A DNA stretch of 7,479 nt from Gemmataceae bacterium (GTDB taxonomy: Bacteria; Planctomycetota; Planctomycetia; Gemmatales; Gemmataceae), in NCBI GenBank assembly GCA_020847555.1, contig JADLBT010000439.1, forward strand, positions 1 through 7,479, written 5' to 3'. Made by a program: the position numbers and the translations under genes. The notes beneath the pieces are model-generated. The model searched no databases. It was given only the letters and a program-made list of their open reading frames with translations, and was not told the origin of the DNA. Positions 1 to 5,279 of the stretch are shown in pieces. The first letter of the stretch is position 1. Every line of letters begins with the position of its first letter.

Positions 1-287
1 GCGCTCCCTGAACGGGTTTCGCCGCGCGCCGCGGCAGGCGCTCACGGGTGGCTCGCGGCGAAACGGCGACTCTCCGGCGGCGACGAAGTAATGGCAGTTA
101 CGCGATACAGTCTATCGGCGAGAAGCTGTCCCCCAGAATCGGCCTGCTCGGGACGCCCAGCCATCGTTCCAGAACCGCCGCGAAAACCCCCCGGGTTCTC
201 CAGGCGGGAACCACTTCCCATCTCATAACGAAGTTCCTCCGGATGAGTGCGGGTAAGGCCAGACCCAGCACCCCGGGAGGGGTCGGG

Positions 288-301
288 CCGGGAATTCCCG
301 G
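288..301. repeat. Perfect 14-bp palindrome
   Basis: The sequence CCGGGAATTCCCGG equals its own reverse complement over 14 bp, with an EcoRI-like GAATTC core. It lies in the gene-poor region, with nothing recognisable beside it. It could be a protein-binding site, but a palindrome of this length can also arise by chance in GC-rich DNA. Confidence 0.5.
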
Positions 302-331
302 GCGTGCTCGAGAAAGTCTGTCGGGCAGGAA

Positions 332-363
332 GGGGGGCGCCGGGCATCATGCCCAGTGCCCCC
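332..363. other. Nested GC-rich hairpin of unknown role
   Basis: GGGGGC at 333-338 can pair with GCCCCC at 358-363. An inner stem GGGCA at 342-346 pairs with TGCCC at 350-354, leaving a 3-by-3 internal loop and a three-base apical loop. A competing pairing exists between the C-run at 359-363 and the G-run at 365-370. There is no promoter or terminator tract, so I do not call it an RNA gene. Confidence 0.25.
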
Positions 364-513
364 AGGGGGGTAAGCTCTCGCGGTGGGTGTCTGCCGCGTC
401 CTCCTCAGGTGCGGCGATTCGTCAGGAGGGCACAACCCAGGTGGCGGTTCAGAGAGCGCGACGGAACTCAGTAACCACACCGTCCGTGCCGGTGGTCTTC
501 AGAGTTCCTTGCG

Positions 514-600
514 TTACCTGTCCGCCGACTCGGCGACGTTCGTGCTGGCGAGCGACAGAACCGCGACCGCCAGGAACGTCGTCACAGCTCTCCCAGCCAT
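514..600 (-). CDS. Possible 28-aa signal-peptide-only ORF, or the 5' end of a broken secreted-protein gene
   Basis: This minus-strand frame starts with ATG at 600 and stops with TAA at 514. A strong Shine-Dalgarno sequence, AGGAGG (606-611 on the minus strand), sits 5 nt before the start. The 28-residue product begins MAGR, continues with a hydrophobic stretch of about 15 residues (AVTTFLAVAVLSLAS) and ends TNVAESADR. This matches the layout of a Sec signal peptide, with a plausible AxA-type cleavage site near AESA. Almost nothing follows the cleavage site, and the other minus-strand frames downstream give no recognisable protein. A TATACT hexamer at 645-650 (minus strand) could be a -10 element, but its -35 is poor. 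It may be a decayed secreted-protein gene, a tiny exported peptide, or chance. Confidence 0.3.
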   Translation of the reverse strand: MAGRAVTTFLAVAVLSLASTNVAESADR

Positions 601-950
601 CGGCTCCTCCTCTTTTCAGGGCACCATCAAATGATATCTGGATCAGTATATCCGTTTTCTCATGGAACACCGAAACTCGATCCAGGTATCGGCGTGCTTG
701 CTTTTTGGCCAGAACCATACTGCCGCGAGTACTGTGGCCGCCGGTGCCTGTTTCGTGCAGAACCAAGGGGGATGGTGCGGAATGAGTTTTCATAAAGCCC
801 ACGAGTGGCATGCTGGGGGCGGAACCCACGATCACCACCCAGGCTTTACCCATTCTGCCGCATACCAGGCTCCTTGCCTCTGCACTCGCAACCCGCGTCT
901 TCGACCACCGTGCCACATCATGCTAATCTAACGACATACGGTTTTATTTA

Positions 951-979
951 TTGACAATCAAGGGCAATTCGCTTACTCT
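951..979 (+). promoter_or_regulatory. Sigma70-like promoter upstream of the DUF1800 gene
   Basis: A consensus -35 element TTGACA (951-956) is followed after 17 nt by TACTCT (974-979), which matches TATAAT at three positions including the first A and last T. The site lies in the most AT-rich stretch of the upstream region. It implies transcription starting near 985 and a leader of roughly 90 nt before the ATG at 1079. It is the only good promoter I see for the four plus-strand genes. Confidence 0.6.
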
Positions 980-1041
980 GCAAAAAAAATTGCTTTCCGA
1001 GCTGCACAGCCCCGCCCCCCCGGCCTCCGCAACGATCCTCC

Positions 1042-1069
1042 CTCCTTCTTTGTCGCGGTCCTCAAGGAG
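1042..1069 (+). promoter_or_regulatory. Possible leader hairpin covering the DUF1800 ribosome binding site
   Basis: The Shine-Dalgarno sequence AAGGAG (1064-1069) lies 9 nt before the ATG at 1079. Upstream, CTCCTT (1042-1047) is its exact complement and could pair with it across a 16-nt loop. The leader before it is pyrimidine-rich. Six base pairs over that loop is only moderately stable, so the regulatory role is speculative; the ribosome binding site itself is clear. Confidence 0.3.
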
Positions 1070-1078
1070 AATAGCGTC

Positions 1079-3328
1079 ATGTTTACAAAGAAGCGAACGG
1101 CAGCGGGCATTCGATTAGCTCTCGCCGCGGCAGCTCTGGCTGTTGGCGCCGCGGCGGTCGCTGCCGAGCCCGACCGGCTCGCGGCGGCCAGGGCGGCCAT
1201 AAAGAAGGCAGCTGCGGAGGAACAAAAGGCCCAGGACGAGTGGAACGCCCGCGAGATGGCCCGTTCAGCGACCCGTGAGATTGGCGTCTCCGCTCGCAAC
1301 ACCGCTGATCGGGCGCTGCAGGCGGTGCTCGCCGCCCAGGGCGACGGTGCCACGGCCAAGCTGCTTGGGCAGCGGCTTACCACTCTGCGGGCCACGGTCG
1401 AGCGCCTGTTCACTGACCAGCGTGTGGCCAACGAAGCCACCGACGCCCTGCTGATCGTTGAGCGAACGATAGCGGCAAAGATGCAGGCGACCCGCGCCGC
1501 CGAACGCATTGTGCTGGCTCTGGAGCTGGAAGCGGCTCGTGGGGCAGCCGACAAGTCCAGGACTGACAAGTCCAGGGCCGGCGCCGACAAGGTCCGCGCG
1601 GCGGAGCGCGTCCTGCGCGAGGCGGATGTGGTTGCCGCCCTGGAAGCGCAGGCCTGGTTCGGCGTGCAGGCCGACACCTATCGGCAGATGGCGGCCGGCA
1701 ACGCCTCGGCGGCGGACGTTGCTACCCGGATCCTCCCCGTGGAGACGGACGCGAAGCGGAAGAAGGCGCTCCAGGAATTCGTCGCCAAGGTGAGCGCCCT
1801 GCGGAGTGCCCACGAGAAGGCTGCCGCGGAACAGACAGCGATACAGCGTGGTCGAGACTGGGACATCTACCGGCTGCGCGTGGCGGCGCTGGATGGCCTG
1901 AAGCTGCTGGCCCCTGAGTGCTGGGACTATGCGAAAGCCCGACACCTGCTCGTCCGCGCCGGCTTTGGCGGCACCCCCCAGGAGGTCGATCAACTCTGCC
2001 GGATGGGGCCTTACCGGGCGGTCGAGTTCCTGGTCGAATTCCACCGTCGGCCATCCGCCAACGCCCCCTTTGATGCGGCACCACCGGAGCGACCCGACCC
2101 GCTGGAGGGTAAGGTGCGCAACGCCTTCGTCCGCAGTCAGGTCGCCGCGACCCGCCGCAGCAGCGAGGGCGGGCAGGCGGGCCGGTTGCGGCTGTGGTGG
2201 ATGAAGCGGTTGATCGAATCGCCGCGGCCGCTCCAGGAGAAGCTGACGCTATTCTGGCACGGCCACTTCGCCACGCAGTACAGCGTCGTGCGCAACAGCT
2301 ACACCACCTACCACCAGAATCAGTTGTTCCGCGAGCATGCTGCGGGCAATTTCGGCGGCCTGCTCACCGGGCTGGTTCACGACCCGGTGATGATCCGCTA
2401 CCTGGACAACAACACGAAGGTCAAGGGCCGCGCCAACGAGAACCTGGCCCGCGAGATCATGGAGTTGTTCGCCATGGGCGAGGGCCAGGGCTACACCGAG
2501 AAGGACATCCGCGAGGCCGCTCGCGCCCTCACCGGCTACACCTTCGACCACTTCACCGGCCAGTTCCGTTTCCTGGTGAAGAACCACGACGACAAGCCCA
2601 AGACGGTCTTCGGCAAGACCGGCAACTGGACCGGCGACGATCTGGTTGCCCTGCTCCTCGAACAGCCGGCCACTGCCCGCTTCATCGCCCGCAAGCTCTT
2701 CGAGTTCTTCGCCTACCAGGATCCCGCTCCCGAAACGGTGGACCGCCTGGCCGGTGTACTGCGGACCAGCCAGTACGAGTTGGCCCCGGTGCTGCAGAAT
2801 CTCTTCCTGTCCGAGGAGTTCTACAGCGAGCGGGCGGTGGGCACCCAGATCAAGAGCCCGATCCAGCTCCTGGCCGGCATGCTCCGCGACCTGGGCGTCA
2901 AGCAGGTAGCCAACTCCCAGCCGATCGAGGCGGCGGCGCGGGGCATGGGGCAGGAGTTGCTGGAGCCGCCGGACGTCAAGGGCTGGCGCGGCGGCCGCAC
3001 CTGGATCAACGCCGACCGCCTCTTCGTCCGCTACAACGCGATCGCCGACCTGCTGCGCAACGTCCCGCGACCCGGCGGGCAGCGCGGCGTTGATGTGGTC
3101 GCCCTCCTGGAGGGCTGCAACTGCAAGACGGAGGCCGGCGTGGTCGATTACCTCGCCCGGGCCTGCTTCGTCCGGCCGCTGGACGAGGCGAAGCGCAAGG
3201 AGCTGACCGCGTACCTGGGCCAGCTGCCGCCGCCAGCGGAGTGGCCGGCGCGGCGCACCGAGGTCAACGAGCGCTTGCGCGCGCTGCTGGTTCTGATGCT
3301 GTCCACCCCGGAATACCAGATGATGTAG
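1079..3328 (+). CDS. Secreted DUF1800 family protein with long helical N-terminal extension (749 aa)
   Basis: The ATG start is supported by AAGGAG 9 nt upstream. Residues 1-30 form a Sec-type signal peptide: basic MFTKKR, an Ala/Leu-rich core, and a likely cut near AVAA-EPDR. Residues about 31-265 are Ala-, Glu-, Lys- and Arg-rich, look helical or coiled-coil, and resemble no domain I know. The DUF1800 domain (PF08811) runs from about 285 to the end. It opens with ARHLLVRAGFGGTP, then shows LTLFWHGHFAT (390-400), YLDNNTKVKGRANENLAREI (441-460) leading into MELFAMGEG, and DVKGWRGGRTWIN (632-644); it ends LSTPEYQMM. The family's biochemical function is not established. The protein is longer than usual because of the extension. 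The DUF1501 gene follows after 76 nt, the common arrangement for this pair, so I infer that they act together outside the cytoplasmic membrane. Family assignment is secure; function is unknown. Confidence 0.93.
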   Translation: MFTKKRTAAGIRLALAAAALAVGAAAVAAEPDRLAAARAAIKKAAAEEQKAQDEWNAREMARSATREIGVSARNTADRALQAVLAAQGDGATAKLLGQRLTTLRATVERLFTDQRVANEATDALLIVERTIAAKMQATRAAERIVLALELEAARGAADKSRTDKSRAGADKVRAAERVLREADVVAALEAQAWFGVQADTYRQMAAGNASAADVATRILPVETDAKRKKALQEFVAKVSALRSAHEKAAAEQTAIQRGRDWDIYRLRVAALDGLKLLAPECWDYAKARHLLVRAGFGGTPQEVDQLCRMGPYRAVEFLVEFHRRPSANAPFDAAPPERPDPLEGKVRNAFVRSQVAATRRSSEGGQAGRLRLWWMKRLIESPRPLQEKLTLFWHGHFATQYSVVRNSYTTYHQNQLFREHAAGNFGGLLTGLVHDPVMIRYLDNNTKVKGRANENLAREIMELFAMGEGQGYTEKDIREAARALTGYTFDHFTGQFRFLVKNHDDKPKTVFGKTGNWTGDDLVALLLEQPATARFIARKLFEFFAYQDPAPETVDRLAGVLRTSQYELAPVLQNLFLSEEFYSERAVGTQIKSPIQLLAGMLRDLGVKQVANSQPIEAAARGMGQELLEPPDVKGWRGGRTWINADRLFVRYNAIADLLRNVPRPGGQRGVDVVALLEGCNCKTEAGVVDYLARACFVRPLDEAKRKELTAYLGQLPPPAEWPARRTEVNERLRALLVLMLSTPEYQMM
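1550..1579 (+). repeat. 15-bp tandem duplication in the DUF1800 extension
   Basis: GACAAGTCCAGGACT (1550-1564) is followed directly by GACAAGTCCAGGGCC (1565-1579), with the first 12 bases identical. It encodes the in-frame repeat DKSRT-DKSRA in the charged helical region, and a related DK follows shortly after. It looks like a recent replication-slippage event and suggests the extension tolerates length change. Confidence 0.75.
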
Positions 3329-3344
3329 ATCGGAGATCCCCGGA

Positions 3345-3371
3345 CCCACGGATCGTAGCCCGTGGGCTTTT
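3345..3371 (+). terminator. Terminator-like hairpin between DUF1800 and DUF1501
   Basis: CCCACGG (3345-3351) pairs perfectly with CCGTGGG (3360-3366) across an 8-nt loop, and the stem is followed by CTTTTCC with a run of four T. It lies 17 nt after the DUF1800 stop codon. The T-run is short for a strong intrinsic terminator, so partial termination, or a stem that protects the mRNA 3' end, is more likely than a full stop. If it works, the three downstream genes would be made at lower level than DUF1800. Confidence 0.4.
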
Positions 3372-3391
3372 CCCTGAACGCGGACCCCTGT

Positions 3392-3397
3392 GGAGGA
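3392..3397 (+). promoter_or_regulatory. Ribosome binding site that fixes the DUF1501 start at 3405
   Basis: GGAGGA lies 7 nt before the ATG at 3405. An in-frame GTG at 3390 would add five residues (MEESS), but it overlaps this Shine-Dalgarno sequence and has none of its own, so the ATG is the better start. Starting there also puts the twin-arginine motif at residues 8-13, as expected for a Tat signal. Confidence 0.75.
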
Positions 3398-3404
3398 ATC
3401 ATCC

Positions 3405-4667
3405 ATGTCCAGCATCCAGATTGCGACGCGGCGCGAGTTCCTGACGCGCGGGCTCGGCCTCGTGGGCGTGGGAGCGGCCCTGCCGAACTTCCTGATCAAC
3501 TCGGCGCTGGCCGCTCCCCCCGCCAACACCCGCGATCGCATTGTGGTCGCGCTGGCCCAGATCGGCGGCCACGACGGCCTGAGCGACGTGCCGCCATATG
3601 GCCACGACGAATACTACCGCTACCGGCGGGCCACCCGCATCACCCGGGAGGAGGTGATCCGGCTGAACAACGAGGTCGGCCTGCACCCCAATCTGCGCGG
3701 CTTCCGGGAGATGCTGGATCAGCGCAGCTTCGCCGTGGTTCTGGGGACCGGCTATCCGCAGTACAACCTGAGCCACTTCGTCGCCCGCGATTACTGGGAA
3801 GCCGGGCGCTCCGGGCAGACGACAGGCCGGCCGGGCGCGGTCGGCTGGCTGGGCCGCTACCTCGATCATGCCTTCCGGGGCGTTCGCGACCCGAAGCTCG
3901 GGTTGGCGGTCGGGCCGGGCCGGTTGCCCCTGATTGTCACTGGCCAGGAGCACCCGGGGGTCGGCTTCAGCTCGCCCGAGTCGTTCCGCTTCAACGGCGA
4001 GCGCTCGGAGCGCGGCCTGGCCCTGTACCAGAGGCTCAACCGGACAAGCCCGGCGCCTTCCGGCGACGACCTGCAGTTCGTCACGCAGACGGCGGTCAAC
4101 GCCAACGAGAGTAGCCAGGTCATTCTCGACATGGTAAACAACTACCAGACCGACGTGACCTACCCGGATACCGAGTTCGGCGCCGCGCTGCGAACGATCG
4201 CCGGCTGCATCGGCCAGGGGCTGAGTACGCGGGCGTACTACGCGGCCCAGGGGATCGCGGTCTTCGGCGGTTACGATACGCACGCGGAGCAGCGGCCGCG
4301 GCACGACCGGCTGATGACCGAACTGTGTGACTCCGTGTGCGCGTTCTACCGCGACCTGCGGCGGCAGGGCAACGCCGACCGGGTGCTGACCTTCACCTTC
4401 AGTGAGTTCGGCCGGCGCGTCCCGGAGAACTACAGCGGTGGCACCGACCACGGCCTGGGACAGCCGATGTTCCTGTTCGGCCCGATGGTCCGTCCGGGCG
4501 TCCACGGCACGCAGCCGAGCCTCAGCGACCTGGACGAAAACAACAATCTGAAGGTGACGGTGGACTTCCGTCGGGTCTACGCGGCCATTCTGGATCGCTG
4601 GCTCGGCACCTCGCACGAGCAGATCCTGGGCGCCCGCTACCCGCTGATCGATTGCATCGCCGGGTGA
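3405..4667 (+). CDS. Tat-exported DUF1501 family protein (420 aa)
   Basis: The N-terminus carries a twin-arginine signal, TRREFL at residues 8-13, followed by a hydrophobic stretch and a likely cut near ALA-APP (about 34-38). This predicts export of a folded, possibly metal-bound protein. The rest matches DUF1501 (PF07394), which has been placed in the alkaline-phosphatase-like superfamily: IGGHDGL at 53-59, GGYDTHAEQ from 288, TFSEFGRRVPEN around 331-342, GTDHG at 346-350, and the closing VDFRRVYAAILDRWLG segment around 386-401. The His and Asp residues of these motifs are candidate metal ligands by family analogy only. Length is typical. It follows the DUF1800 gene by 76 nt and precedes the sigma factor gene by 27 nt. 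DUF1501 and DUF1800 genes are often paired in planctomycetes and other bacteria, but substrate and reaction are unknown. Confidence 0.93.
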   Translation: MSSIQIATRREFLTRGLGLVGVGAALPNFLINSALAAPPANTRDRIVVALAQIGGHDGLSDVPPYGHDEYYRYRRATRITREEVIRLNNEVGLHPNLRGFREMLDQRSFAVVLGTGYPQYNLSHFVARDYWEAGRSGQTTGRPGAVGWLGRYLDHAFRGVRDPKLGLAVGPGRLPLIVTGQEHPGVGFSSPESFRFNGERSERGLALYQRLNRTSPAPSGDDLQFVTQTAVNANESSQVILDMVNNYQTDVTYPDTEFGAALRTIAGCIGQGLSTRAYYAAQGIAVFGGYDTHAEQRPRHDRLMTELCDSVCAFYRDLRRQGNADRVLTFTFSEFGRRVPENYSGGTDHGLGQPMFLFGPMVRPGVHGTQPSLSDLDENNNLKVTVDFRRVYAAILDRWLGTSHEQILGARYPLIDCIAG

Positions 4668-4694
4668 CCGGCGGCCCTGCTCGGAGGTCTTCGC

Positions 4695-5276
4695 ATGAGC
4701 GCGGATCTGATCGATGCTTGCAACGGCCGGCGCCAGACCGAGGGAGGAGTTTACTCCTCCCTCGAAGAAACCGTCCGGCCCTTTCTGCTGGAGATGCTGG
4801 CGCGTCTGCGCAGCCAGCTGGACACTCCCCTGAGCGCCGATACGGATAGTGTCGGGATCGTCCGCGCCGCATGGCAACAATGCTTCGCCGGGGCCGCCGA
4901 TGTGGCGAGCCCCGGCCGGGATCCGGATACCATCGTTGGCGCTCTTGAGTCGCTCATCCACCGGGCTCTCGGGGAGGAGTCGGGACACCGTAGAGACGAG
5001 CCGGCCCAACTCTGCGGCGGTCCACGCTCGCCAGTCGGCGACTGTGCTACTCAGGTAGCGGCGTGGCTGGATCAGTTTCAGCTGGCGGCCTGGCTGGATC
5101 GACTCCAGACGGCCCTGCGCCGGATCCACCCCCGGGCGGTGGAGCTGGTTGGTCTGCGCCTCGAGGGGGTCGCGAATCGTGAGATCGCTCAGCGGTTCGA
5201 CTGGGGTCTGCGCCTCGTGCAGCGGATCCTTCACGACGTGCGACTCGCCTGGGCGGGGGCGGCCGAGAAGAGGTGA
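4695..5276 (+). CDS. Divergent ECF-type sigma factor, STK-linked planctomycete type (193 aa)
   Basis: The ATG at 4695 has GGAGG (4683-4687) 7 nt upstream. Residues about 20-95 correspond to sigma region 2. The segment TDSVGIVRAAWQQCFAG (50-66) aligns by eye with the VDPEDVVQSVWRSFF stretch of planctomycete ECF factors, but the usual D-x-V-Q core is poorly kept. Residues 134-190 form region 4, with a helix-turn-helix at about 160-182 (NREIAQRFDWGLRLVQRILH) that would read the -35 element. A variable linker, about 96-120, lies between. Region 2 is degenerate enough that promoter melting may be reduced, or the protein may act mainly as a DNA-binding regulator. The stop codon lies inside the ribosome binding site of the kinase gene 3 nt downstream, so the two are almost surely co-translated. 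The gene also contains a perfect inverted repeat (4739-4764) and a 27-bp tandem duplication (5058-5111). The sigma-like assignment is good; functional sigma activity is uncertain. Confidence 0.78.
   Translation: MSADLIDACNGRRQTEGGVYSSLEETVRPFLLEMLARLRSQLDTPLSADTDSVGIVRAAWQQCFAGAADVASPGRDPDTIVGALESLIHRALGEESGHRRDEPAQLCGGPRSPVGDCATQVAAWLDQFQLAAWLDRLQTALRRIHPRAVELVGLRLEGVANREIAQRFDWGLRLVQRILHDVRLAWAGAAEKR
4739..4764. repeat. Perfect 12-bp inverted repeat inside the start of the sigma gene
   Basis: CGAGGGAGGAGT (4739-4750) and ACTCCTCCCTCG (4753-4764) are exact reverse complements separated by two T. As RNA this gives an 11-bp stem with a UUUA loop, starting 45 nt into the coding region (codons 15-24, T-E-G-G-V-Y-S-S-L-E). 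The right arm holds CTCC-type anti-Shine-Dalgarno sequence and could alternatively pair with the gene's own GGAGG at 4683-4687. It may be a translation-slowing hairpin, a DNA operator, or chance. Confidence 0.7.
5058..5111 (+). repeat. 27-bp tandem duplication encoding AAWLD repeats
   Basis: Two 27-bp units, 5058-5084 and 5085-5111, encode AAWLDQFQL and AAWLDRLQT (residues 122-139). Their first 16 bases differ at one position only; the remainder has diverged more. The duplication lies at the junction between the variable linker and region 4, so it lengthens the helix leading into the DNA-binding domain by nine residues. Confidence 0.65.
5270..5276 (+). promoter_or_regulatory. Kinase ribosome binding site overlapping the sigma stop codon
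   Basis: GAGGTGA is a near-complete match to the 16S anti-Shine-Dalgarno sequence and includes the TGA stop of the sigma gene (5274-5276). It supports the GTG start at 5280 and implies translational coupling: ribosomes finishing the sigma gene would be placed to start the kinase. Confidence 0.7.
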
Positions 5277-5279
5277 ACC

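Larger units (their letters stand above)
1..930. other. Gene-poor region, no supported protein gene
   Basis: I see no family match in any frame here. The longest open frames (48-785 plus, 449-916 minus, 42-350 minus) are rich in Arg, Ser, Pro and Gly, lack good ribosome binding sites, and do not show the strong G/C third-position bias of the genes downstream. About 600-930 is visibly less GC-rich than the rest. The region holds a perfect palindrome at 288-301, a GC-rich foldable stretch at 332-370, and a 28-codon signal-peptide-like frame at 514-600 on the minus strand. It could be plain intergenic DNA upstream of the operon or the remains of decayed genes; I cannot tell which. Confidence 0.6.

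Noticed and set aside
48..785. 245-codon plus-strand open frame
   Set aside because: It starts at a GTG with no clear ribosome binding site, its product is a low-complexity Arg/Ser/Pro/Thr mix with no domain, and codon third positions do not follow the resident pattern. GC-rich DNA gives such frames by chance.
449..916. 155-codon minus-strand open frame
   Set aside because: No family match, no ribosome binding site, and mixed third-position use. It also overlaps the better-supported signal-peptide frame at 514-600. Kept only as a composition finding.
3390..3404. Upstream GTG start for DUF1501
   Set aside because: The GTG overlaps the Shine-Dalgarno sequence of the ATG at 3405 and has no ribosome binding site of its own.
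2249..3541. 430-codon minus-strand open frame antisense to DUF1800
   Set aside because: Same shadow effect; no domain, and the plus strand is a confident DUF1800 gene.
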